Position numbers and translations under genes: made by a program. The notes below the pieces were generated by a model. The model ran no database searches. It was not told the DNA's origin and saw only the letters and a program-made list of their open reading frames with translations. From Patescibacteria group bacterium (GTDB taxonomy: Bacteria > Patescibacteriota > WWE3 > UBA101185 > UBA10185): DNA of 5,864 nucleotides. The stretch lies in assembly GCA_018818485.1 (NCBI GenBank), contig JAHIRX010000034.1, forward strand, positions 1 to 5,864. Reading direction: 5' to 3'. Positions 1-5,864 of this stretch are shown piece after piece (the stretch's first letter is position 1; each line of letters begins with the position of its first letter).

Positions 1-202
1 GTATATTTCCACGCAATTTGCTTGTTTTCAATGCACGAGAAACTTTAAGAAGAGGTTTAACATCTTTCTCTTTAATTTCCATTTCTTCTCCTTCTGATAC
101 GTTTTCTGGATTATATCTTATAGTATCTATATTTTCAACATTTGATTGACTATTACTCTCGCTTTCAGGAAAGTCTATTATGCTTTGTTCGTAACCTCCC
201 AT
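1..202 (-). CDS. Partial unrecognised protein, acidic N-terminus (3' end beyond left edge)
   Basis: Reading the minus strand from the ATG at 202-200 gives 67 open codons running off the left edge, beginning MGGYEQSIIDFPESESN. The first 40 residues are rich in Glu, Asp, Ser and Asn and look disordered. From about residue 41 the sequence turns basic (MEIKEKDVKPLLKVSRAL, then KTSKLRGNI). An in-frame TAG lies four codons upstream, so 202 is the furthest possible ATG. Codons in the 40-residue leader favour G at position 1 and almost never use G at position 3, as real coding sequence does, which supports including it. However, the internal ATG at 82-80 has a good Shine-Dalgarno and a promoter-like sequence upstream, so a 27-residue-shorter-window form starting there is a real alternative. 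I do not recognise the family. It is divergent from the glycosyltransferase operon, so a shared function is not implied. Confidence 0.6.
   Translation of the reverse strand, partial: MGGYEQSIIDFPESESNSQSNVENIDTIRYNPENVSEGEEMEIKEKDVKPLLKVSRALKTSKLRGNI
88..92 (-). promoter_or_regulatory. Shine-Dalgarno for alternative start at 82
   Basis: The minus strand reads AGGAG at 92-88, followed by 5 nt and ATG at 82-80. This is the strongest ribosome-binding site in the window. It bears directly on whether the left-edge gene starts at 202 or at 82. Confidence 0.5.
110..138 (-). promoter_or_regulatory. Sigma70-like promoter candidate inside the left-edge gene
   Basis: On the minus strand TTGAAA (138-133, five of six to the -35 consensus) is followed by exactly 17 nt and then a perfect TATAAT (115-110). 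Predicted transcription would start near 103-104, about 20 nt before the ATG at 82, which has its own Shine-Dalgarno. The match is much better than any other promoter in the window. It lies within an apparently coding stretch, so it may be coincidental in AT-rich DNA, or may drive a shorter form of the protein. Confidence 0.45.
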
Positions 203-208
203 ACTTTT

Positions 209-214
209 ATTCTA
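209..214 (-). promoter_or_regulatory. -10-like box placed for a leaderless start at 202
   Basis: The minus strand reads TAGAAT (214-209, five of six to TATAAT), then 6 nt, then the ATG at 202. If this is a -10 box, transcription would start on or beside the A of the ATG and give a leaderless mRNA. No convincing -35 is visible at 17 nt (TTCCAG, poor match), and the only purine-rich stretch (AGGG) is 12 nt from the ATG, too far for a normal Shine-Dalgarno. Confidence 0.35.
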
Positions 215-252
215 CCCTGTATCAAGCTCAACTGGAATTATTCTTTTATCCC

Positions 253-280
253 TGGCCACGACAATATTTTAAAGTAAAAT
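253..280 (+). promoter_or_regulatory. Candidate operon promoter, leaderless geometry
   Basis: TAAAAT (275-280) matches five of six of the bacterial -10 consensus and is followed by exactly 6 nt before the ATG at 287. A weak -35-like TGGCCA (253-258, four of six) sits 16 nt upstream. No Shine-Dalgarno precedes the gene at 287, so a leaderless transcript beginning at the ATG would explain both facts. As the only non-coding gap left of the operon, this region is the most likely site of its promoter. Confidence 0.4.
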
Positions 281-286
281 GTATTT

Positions 287-1750
287 ATGAGTAGAAAGTT
301 AGAAGTGACCCTAGTTATTTGGTTATTAATATTTCTTGGTTTTTTGCGTTTTTATAATCTACCTTATTCTGAATATATTCCTGATGAAACGACTGTGATG
401 TACCCTCTAAAGATTGAGGAAGTCTATACTCGAGAGTTTTTCTTAGGTCAAAGAAAAGGGCCTATGCAATTTCTAGTTGCATATACTCCTATTCTTTTTG
501 GAAGTACAAATATATTAAACGAAGGTATTTATAGAATTCCTTTTGCTTTTGCCAGTAGTTTATCTTTTCTATTTTTTTACTTATTTGTTAGAAATATTAG
601 TGGAAGAAAATTAATTGCATTTCTGTCAATTCTTTTACTTGGAGTTTGTGGCTTTACTGTGGGTCTTGGAAGGATCGTTCAATATCAAAGTTTAAATTTA
701 CTCTTTTCTTCTCTTGCTTTGTATTTTTACTCTCTCTTATTAATAAAAGAAAAGAAGTATGTACGATACTCTCTTTTAGCAACTGTGTTTTGTTGCCTAT
801 CCAGTCTTTCTCACTGGGATGCAGTTTTTTATTACCCTATTATGTTTTGGATATACGGAAGGTTCTTGATAAGTAAAAGTATTTCTAAAGATATAAAAGT
901 TAAAGTTGTAGTATCAAATATTGTTCTATCAACATTAATTTTAGCTCCCTTTATGATTCCATATTTTAGACATATTAGTGAGAATAATCTTGAGTACTTC
1001 TCTACTAGAGTAGGTTTAGGGGGTGAAAATAATACCTTAATGGAAAAGCTTATTGGTTATAAGTTCAAGATTGAGCTTTATAATCCATTTGTATATCTAT
1101 GGTTTATTCTAGGGACCTCTCTTATTGCTTTATTTAAATTTAAGAAAACAAAAGCAATACTTTTATGGTTTTTAATTAACTTTTCTGTATTTCTAGTCTT
1201 TATTAGGCACGAAGGAACTCATTTATATAATCTCTTTATTCCACTAAGTATTCTTTCGGCATTTGGATTAGTGTTTTTAGTAGATTTACTTAATAAATGG
1301 TGGAAAGTGCTGGTTGCAATTCCAGCATCTTTAGTACTAGCATTTTTTTATTACCAATCATTTCTAATCTTTGCAGATGTCAAAAAAGAATATCCCTTTG
1401 ATCGAGAAATAATCTTAGGAAAAGAAACTAGGAGATACACATACGAGGATCTGCCAAATAACGTAATTGGGTTTCCAATAAGAAGAGGGTGGGTTGAGAT
1501 AAATGAGTACTTGGCAGGTTTAGATTATCCTCGTTATATAACAAATGAAAATCAATCTATTAGTAATTTTTATGTAGGTGGAAATTATGGTGAGGGAGAA
1601 GGTACTTATTATGTAGTAGGTGTTAAAGACCCGCTCTCTTTTGTTAAAGACTACACTTTTTCCCAAATTGGTGGAAAACACACGGTTAAGGAAATTAAAG
1701 TAAATGGGGTTACCACTGCTAAAATATATCTAGTTGATGGCAAAGAGTAA
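287..1750 (+). CDS. GT39/PMT-like membrane glycosyltransferase (gene A)
   Basis: This 487-residue protein looks like a GT-C fold glycosyltransferase of the GT39/ArnT/PMT type, which transfer sugars from polyprenyl-phosphate donors outside the cytoplasmic membrane. A first membrane helix at about 8-20 leads into an external loop with the acidic pair DE at 33-34, the usual position of the catalytic acid in this family. Then come QRKGPMQF (55-62), an R-x-P element (83-85), a run of hydrophobic helices to about 360 (roughly ten or eleven in all), SHWDA (175-179), ELYNPF (263-268) and RHEGTHLY (307-314). Residues 361-487 are mostly soluble, probably an extracytoplasmic C-terminal domain. An in-frame TAA at 275-277 makes ATG 287 the first possible ATG; it has no Shine-Dalgarno. 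It is the first gene of the operon and a clear paralogue of the gene at 3928. Donor sugar and acceptor cannot be told from sequence. Confidence 0.85.
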   Translation: MSRKLEVTLVIWLLIFLGFLRFYNLPYSEYIPDETTVMYPLKIEEVYTREFFLGQRKGPMQFLVAYTPILFGSTNILNEGIYRIPFAFASSLSFLFFYLFVRNISGRKLIAFLSILLLGVCGFTVGLGRIVQYQSLNLLFSSLALYFYSLLLIKEKKYVRYSLLATVFCCLSSLSHWDAVFYYPIMFWIYGRFLISKSISKDIKVKVVVSNIVLSTLILAPFMIPYFRHISENNLEYFSTRVGLGGENNTLMEKLIGYKFKIELYNPFVYLWFILGTSLIALFKFKKTKAILLWFLINFSVFLVFIRHEGTHLYNLFIPLSILSAFGLVFLVDLLNKWWKVLVAIPASLVLAFFYYQSFLIFADVKKEYPFDREIILGKETRRYTYEDLPNNVIGFPIRRGWVEINEYLAGLDYPRYITNENQSISNFYVGGNYGEGEGTYYVVGVKDPLSFVKDYTFSQIGGKHTVKEIKVNGVTTAKIYLVDGKE

Positions 1751-2822
1751 TATTTTAAAATATTTAAAGATATTTCTAATAATTGTTGTGTTTGGATTGG
1801 CCATCCAGAGAAGACTGGTCTACTTTGATCAAACAAGTAAAGATATTTATGCTTATGAAAAGGCCATACAAGACCTATTTTTTGGAATAAATCCATATAA
1901 ATGGACTATTGAGTCCTACTCAAATCCAAATGATCCTTCAAATCATGGTTATGCTTATCTTCCTGGTCTTTTATATCTTTTTTCAGGCCTCTATTTTATT
2001 CATCTAAAGTTTGGGTTGTCTCTGGAGGTTTTGTGGAAAATACCAGTATTACTTGCAGATATCGGTGTAGGAGTTCTTTTAGTCAAGTATTTCCTTAAAA
2101 AGAACTACCCCATTGCTTTGTTTTCTATCCTGATGTGGTTTTTTAATCCATATAACTTTTTTAGAACGGGATACACTTACGCAGATCCTATTCCAGTACT
2201 TTTAATGTTTCTAGCAGTAATATATTTGGAAAAAGATGATGTACTAGCAGGAGCATTTTTAGCACTATCTATTGTTTTTAAGACCTTTCCAATAATTTTA
2301 ATACCGTTGTTTTTAATTAAAACAAAGGATAAATGGAAGTTTTTGGTATCTGCAGTTTTAGTTGGGTTATTCTTTAGCATACCTTTTTTAAAGAGTGTTC
2401 AGGACTTCACTACATACCTCCAAGGTACAATCTTTGTTCATGGAGATAGGTTTATACAGGGAAGACCTTTCCTTTTTTATATTAGTTACTATTACGATAT
2501 TGAGCTTTTTCAGATCATCCCGCTTAAATTCTATTCTTTAATGGCGACGCTCTTTCCTTTTGTATTAATTCCGCTTCTCTACTTTGTTTTTAAGGTTAAG
2601 GATAAGTATATTCTATCTACTGTAGCTTTCTTAAATTTCTATTTATTCACCCCTGTATTTAATAGAACGTATATTTTGTGGTTTTTACCAATCTTTATCA
2701 TTGGAGTATATAAACTTTTTAAGAAGCAGAAATATTTTTATTTAACGTTTGTACTTTTTTACTCATTCATGTCTTGGTATTTAATTCAGTGGCATGACGG
2801 TTTTCATATATGGCGTCCCTGA
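1737..2822 (+). CDS. GT87/DUF2029-like polytopic mannosyltransferase-type protein (gene B)
   Basis: This 361-residue polytopic protein has features of GT-C glycosyltransferases related to GT87 (DUF2029, PimE-like), which use polyprenyl-phosphate mannose; the family assignment is inferred by eye. After the first helix (about 9-24) an external loop contains FD at 30-31, NPY at 52-54 and HGYAYLP at 70-76, then Asp108 in a helix, FNPYN (136-140), YADPIP (148-153) and FKTFPIILIP (181-190). A later loop carries VHGDRFIQGRPFLF (234-247), and TPVFNRTYILWFLP (305-318) lies near the end. Asp31 is the best candidate for a catalytic acid. ATG 1737 is preferred over the TTG immediately before it; the gene overlaps gene A by 14 nt and has no Shine-Dalgarno, suggesting translation coupled to gene A. 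It is a paralogue of the next gene. Alternative: a related GT-C family such as PIG-M-like or ALG-like. Confidence 0.75.
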   Translation: MAKSNILKYLKIFLIIVVFGLAIQRRLVYFDQTSKDIYAYEKAIQDLFFGINPYKWTIESYSNPNDPSNHGYAYLPGLLYLFSGLYFIHLKFGLSLEVLWKIPVLLADIGVGVLLVKYFLKKNYPIALFSILMWFFNPYNFFRTGYTYADPIPVLLMFLAVIYLEKDDVLAGAFLALSIVFKTFPIILIPLFLIKTKDKWKFLVSAVLVGLFFSIPFLKSVQDFTTYLQGTIFVHGDRFIQGRPFLFYISYYYDIELFQIIPLKFYSLMATLFPFVLIPLLYFVFKVKDKYILSTVAFLNFYLFTPVFNRTYILWFLPIFIIGVYKLFKKQKYFYLTFVLFYSFMSWYLIQWHDGFHIWRP

Positions 2823-3931
2823 TTACAAATCTTTGGAATAAGAAAATTGATATTTTAAAGATATCTGTTTTAGTTTTAATCACTCTTTATACCTCTCATG
2901 AAAAATATAAAGTATTTGATGAAACTGGGGGTGAGCTAAATACATATAGTAGCGCAACCATGGATTTATTAGAAGGGAACAACCCTTACGAAAAGACAGT
3001 TGCTAGTTACGAGGGGTCAGAGATATATAAGGACCATGGTTACGCGTATTTTCCTACTCTAATGTACTTTTATGCTTCCCCACTGTTGATACATCAAAAC
3101 TTTGGATTTCCTCTTCAAAGAATGTGGAAGTCTGTAGTATTGGCTTTTGATATTGGGGTATCCATTCTTCTAATTATGCATTTATATAAGAAAGATTATC
3201 TAGCTACTCTCTTGACTGTTTTAGTATGGTCGTATAATCCGTACCTTCACATTAATGGTACATACTCATATACGGAACCATTCGGTATATTCTTTTTACT
3301 TCTAGGGTTATTTTATTTAGGTAGAAATGATATTCTAACTGGACTTTTTTATGCTCTTTCCATATCTTTTAAATCTTTCGGTATTATTCTTTTTCCGATT
3401 TTCCTTTTAGATTCAAAAAACAAGCTTAAATTTCTTTTATCAGGCGCAACTTATGCTCTTTTAATGAGTTTGCCTTTCCTAAAATCTGCAACAGACATTC
3501 AAAATTATATAAAAGGATCAATTTTAGTTCATGGGAATCGGGATCCTCAAGGCAGGCCATTTCTATTTTTAATTGATTGGTACACTCATCTAAGGATATT
3601 TAGTCTGTCTTTGGCAAAAATTTATGTTTATATAGCAACATTTGGAGGGTGGTTAGTTACTAGCTACTTGTACCTAACAAAAAAGATTCAAGATAAATAT
3701 GTTTTAGCTCTAATTTCCTTTCTAATCTTTTTTACCTTTACGCCAGTTTTAAATAGAACTTATTTAATTTGGTTTATTCCCTTTTTGATTCTAGGTTTAG
3801 ATAAAGTATTTAAATCAAAGTATCGAGTAGCTTTTTTTGCATCTATAGTACTGTTTTATATCTTCTACGCCTGGTATCTTAGTTTATGGGTACGCGGTGT
3901 TAGAGTTTTTGGAGATTTTATTACGTTGTGA
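2810..3931 (+). CDS. GT87/DUF2029-like polytopic mannosyltransferase-type protein (gene B', paralogue of B)
   Basis: This 373-residue polytopic protein is collinear with gene B. The first helix (about 15-29) is followed by FDE (36-38), NNPY (57-60), HGYAYFP (76-82), Asp114, SYNPY (141-145), TYSYTEP (151-157), FKSFGIILFP (187-196), VHGNRDPQGRPFLF (240-253) and TPVLNRTYLIWFIP (311-324). It probably acts like gene B as a lipid-phosphate-sugar-dependent transferase on the outer membrane face. It differs from B at likely functional places: FDE for FDQ in the first loop, and TYSYTEP where B has TYADP. These may alter donor or acceptor choice, which is inference. ATG 2810 overlaps the end of gene B by 13 nt, with no Shine-Dalgarno; the next in-frame ATG is at residue 51, past the first helix, so 2810 is favoured. 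It ends in TGA at 3929-3931, inside the GTGA junction with the next gene. Confidence 0.75.
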   Translation: MASLITNLWNKKIDILKISVLVLITLYTSHEKYKVFDETGGELNTYSSATMDLLEGNNPYEKTVASYEGSEIYKDHGYAYFPTLMYFYASPLLIHQNFGFPLQRMWKSVVLAFDIGVSILLIMHLYKKDYLATLLTVLVWSYNPYLHINGTYSYTEPFGIFFLLLGLFYLGRNDILTGLFYALSISFKSFGIILFPIFLLDSKNKLKFLLSGATYALLMSLPFLKSATDIQNYIKGSILVHGNRDPQGRPFLFLIDWYTHLRIFSLSLAKIYVYIATFGGWLVTSYLYLTKKIQDKYVLALISFLIFFTFTPVLNRTYLIWFIPFLILGLDKVFKSKYRVAFFASIVLFYIFYAWYLSLWVRGVRVFGDFITL

Positions 3932-5433
3932 AAAAGATAAAAGAATTATTTAAAACAGAATATTTGTTCATATTAATACTCTTAGTTGGTTCTTGTTACC
4001 TGAGATTTAAGAATTTGGGGTACTCTGACTATATCGGGGATGAACATAAAGCATTTCTAGAGGTTCCTGAAGGTCAAAGTACTTGGGACTTTTTTATGAG
4101 TCAGAGAAAAGGTCCTATGCAGTTTTTATTTTCACATATTCCTTACTCAATAACAGGGGATTTTAGAAATGAACTTGCTCAAAGACTACCCTTTTCAATA
4201 ACCTCTGTGCTATCAGTCCTTGTTTTTTATTCTTTAGTAAAAAAATTAACAAGAAAGGATCTGATTGCTTTTATTTCAACATTTCTATTTATGGTTAATG
4301 GTTTCATAGTTGGTTTTGGAAGAATTGCTCAGTATCAAAACCTTAATCTTTTGTTTTCTTTTCTTGCTTTGTATTTCTATATTGATCTTATTGAGAATAA
4401 AGAAGAACTGGTTAAAAGCTCATTGCTTGGGACACTTTTTTGGTGTTTTTCTATTCTTTCTCACTGGGATGCGATATTTATATTGCCAGTTGTAGTAATC
4501 ATATTTATTAAATATCTTGTTCGAAAGGACTTAGAGGTAGCCTCAAAGATAAAAATAGTTATCTTTAATCTTGTTTTTGGATGTTTACTCTTACTTCCTT
4601 TCTTAGTTCCCTATGTTAGGTATCAGTTAAATAGTGTAGAAAACTATGAGTATTTTGAAAGAAGAATAGAGATAGGATACAGCCTAGGTGACAGATACAA
4701 ACTTTTAATTGAACTATATAATCCTTTTGTTACGTTTTGGTTATTAATAGTTACAGGTATTTTAGGGGTATTTTTTATTAGTAAATCTTGGATATTTTTA
4801 GTATGGTTCTTGTTTGGTTATCTTTCTTTTGAAATCTTTGTTAGAAAACCAGGTACACACATATATATTTTTTTGATTCCTGTGTTTATTCTCTCAGGAA
4901 TTGGTATTTCAAATTTAATAAAAGCTGCTCCAAGTGTTATTAAAAAAATATTAGTTTGTACTATGATCTTAGTTTCTATTTTCCTGTTTTATCAAACTCA
5001 TTTCATGTTCATTGATCATGTAAAGGAGTATCCATGGCAAGAAAAGACTTTTTATAAGATTAAAAACCCGCCAAAGCGGCTAAAGAAATACTCTATCTTG
5101 GAAACACCTACATATTCCTATAACCAAAAACTTCCTCTTTTTGGATTTCCTCATAGTAGATATTGGGATGAGATAAATAATTATATAAATGAGCAAAATA
5201 TGCTTAATGATGAGTCATATGGTTATATAACTAATGAGTGGAAAACAATATCTGAGTGGTATATGGATGTTAAATACAAAGCGGATACGGGGTTTTACGT
5301 CATCGGTATAAAAGAGCCCCTAAGCTTTGTAGATGATTGGGCTTTTGTTCAAATTAGTGGTAAAGAGTTAGTTTATACAATAAGAGATACTCAGGGAGAT
5401 ACAGTTGTTAAGATTTATAGGGTAGAAAAATGA
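3928..5433 (+). CDS. GT39/PMT-like membrane glycosyltransferase (gene A', paralogue of A)
   Basis: This 501-residue protein matches gene A along its whole length and shares its GT39/PMT-like GT-C architecture. After helix one (about 12-25) the first loop holds DEH (38-40), a typical PMT-like acidic site. Shared elements follow in order: QRKGPMQF (59-66), QRLP (85-88), GRIAQYQNLNLLF (131-143), SHWDA (178-182), ELYNPFV (262-268), KPGTHIY (307-313) and HVKEYP (364-369). About ten or eleven helices end near 360 and leave a C-terminal external domain with GFPHSRYW, YITNE and EPLSFV. Between KEYP and GFP it is 12 residues longer than gene A. The GTG start at 3928 overlaps the previous stop as GTGA; a GGAG lies 13 nt upstream, too far to be a normal Shine-Dalgarno, so coupling to the previous gene is likely. 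Specificity is unknown. Confidence 0.85.
   Translation: MKKIKELFKTEYLFILILLVGSCYLRFKNLGYSDYIGDEHKAFLEVPEGQSTWDFFMSQRKGPMQFLFSHIPYSITGDFRNELAQRLPFSITSVLSVLVFYSLVKKLTRKDLIAFISTFLFMVNGFIVGFGRIAQYQNLNLLFSFLALYFYIDLIENKEELVKSSLLGTLFWCFSILSHWDAIFILPVVVIIFIKYLVRKDLEVASKIKIVIFNLVFGCLLLLPFLVPYVRYQLNSVENYEYFERRIEIGYSLGDRYKLLIELYNPFVTFWLLIVTGILGVFFISKSWIFLVWFLFGYLSFEIFVRKPGTHIYIFLIPVFILSGIGISNLIKAAPSVIKKILVCTMILVSIFLFYQTHFMFIDHVKEYPWQEKTFYKIKNPPKRLKKYSILETPTYSYNQKLPLFGFPHSRYWDEINNYINEQNMLNDESYGYITNEWKTISEWYMDVKYKADTGFYVIGIKEPLSFVDDWAFVQISGKELVYTIRDTQGDTVVKIYRVEK
5419..5422 (+). promoter_or_regulatory. Shine-Dalgarno for the gene at 5430
   Basis: AGGG lies 7 nt before ATG 5430, a normal spacing. It is the only well-placed plus-strand ribosome-binding site at a gene start in this window and supports 5430 as the true start. 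Confidence 0.5.
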
Positions 5434-5864
5434 AGAATAAAATATTAACCATTTTAGTATTAACACTTTTTATTAGTTTGCGTATATTCGGTTTAGGAAC
5501 AGATATATCTAACTCGGATGCAGCTCGTTGGCACAGACGTTCTGAGAACTTTCTTTCTGCAATAAAAGAAGGTAACTTTAGTGAGACTTACCAAAAGTAT
5601 CATCCAGGTGTAACTTTAATGTGGATCAATTCTGTTGTTAAACAAACTGCTTTTTCTTATCAGTTAAAAACAGCAGGAGAACCTAAATCCCTAGAAAATG
5701 CGGACTACTACCCTATTATTCACGGAATATCAAAAGGAGTCCTGGTTTTAGTACTTGGTGTCCTTCTGATATTTCAAATTAAATACATATCTATACTATT
5801 TGATAAGAAGACCGCCCTAATTTATGCCTTTTTAATGGCTGTAGAGCCTTATTTAATAGGTATA
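5430..5864 (+). CDS. Partial GT39-like membrane glycosyltransferase with HPG motif (gene C, cut by right edge)
   Basis: The first 145 residues are present and the frame is still open at the right edge. After a membrane helix (about 4-20) an external loop carries SDAARWHRR (29-37), with Asp30 as the likely catalytic acid, then YHPGVTLMW (57-65), HGISKG (98-103) and a hydrophobic helix at about 104-120. A single loop Asp followed by HPG and a Trp is typical of one GT39/PMT-like group of bacterial membrane glycosyltransferases (from memory of the family). The sequence is clearly not a copy of genes A or A', which have DE and QRKGPMQF instead. The ATG overlaps the stop of the previous gene as ATGA and has AGGG 7 nt upstream. 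It continues the operon. It probably uses a polyprenyl-phosphate sugar; acceptor unknown. Confidence 0.75.
   Translation, partial: MKNKILTILVLTLFISLRIFGLGTDISNSDAARWHRRSENFLSAIKEGNFSETYQKYHPGVTLMWINSVVKQTAFSYQLKTAGEPKSLENADYYPIIHGISKGVLVLVLGVLLIFQIKYISILFDKKTALIYAFLMAVEPYLIGI

Noticed and set aside
235..243. Small palindrome GAAT-T-ATTC in the intergenic region
   Set aside because: Four-base arms are expected by chance in AT-rich DNA and do not extend; there is no basis for calling it an operator or terminator.
646..876. 76-codon plus-strand open frame inside gene A
   Set aside because: It lies wholly within a well-supported glycosyltransferase gene in another frame. A similar overlapping frame in the paralogue (4310-4495) uses a different relative frame, so it is not conserved.
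1734..1736. TTG as the start of gene B
   Set aside because: An ATG follows immediately, neither has a Shine-Dalgarno, and ATG is the far more efficient start codon.
1651..1896. 81-codon minus-strand open frame across the A/B junction
   Set aside because: It is antisense to the real coding sequence of both genes, with no Shine-Dalgarno or recognisable protein content.
2177..2380. 67-codon minus-strand open frame inside gene B
   Set aside because: It is antisense to conserved B motifs, with no start signals and no recognisable domain.
4310..4495. 61-codon plus-strand open frame inside gene A'
   Set aside because: It is a hydrophobic shadow of the GRIAQYQ to SHWDA region in another frame, not matched in the same frame in gene A.

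Overview
This window is strongly AT-rich and almost entirely coding. It holds one short partial gene on the minus strand at the left edge and a tightly packed run of five membrane glycosyltransferase-like genes on the plus strand, the last cut by the right edge. Standard bacterial code fits: three plus-strand genes end in TGA at tight gene junctions. The low G+C, back-to-back GT-C glycosyltransferases and overlapping starts resemble small-genome uncultivated bacteria of the Patescibacteria/CPR type, perhaps Microgenomates. That placement is inference; no marker gene is present.

Layout. Positions 1-202 (minus) carry the start of an unrecognised acidic protein. Positions 203-286 are a divergent intergenic region in which each flanking ATG lies exactly 6 nt after a -10-like hexamer, the geometry of leaderless transcripts. 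The plus-strand operon follows: gene A (287-1750, GT39/PMT-like), gene B (1737-2822, GT87-like multi-membrane protein), gene B' (2810-3931, paralogue of B), gene A' (3928-5433, paralogue of A) and gene C (from 5430, a third and different GT39-like enzyme carrying an HPG motif). Every junction in the run overlaps, by 14, 13, 4 and 4 nt, so the genes are almost certainly co-transcribed and probably translationally coupled.

How they may work together. All five look like polytopic enzymes that would transfer sugars from polyprenyl-phosphate-linked donors on the outer face of the membrane, with acidic residues in the first external loop. The mirrored order A-B-B'-A' suggests that an A+B pair was duplicated, the copies diverging to act on different sugars or positions of one surface glycan or glycoprotein. 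No donor synthase (GT2), flippase, ligase or acceptor protein is visible here. The locus is best read as part of a larger surface glycosylation cluster continuing to the right. I see no RNA gene, mobile element, CRISPR array or clear terminator.
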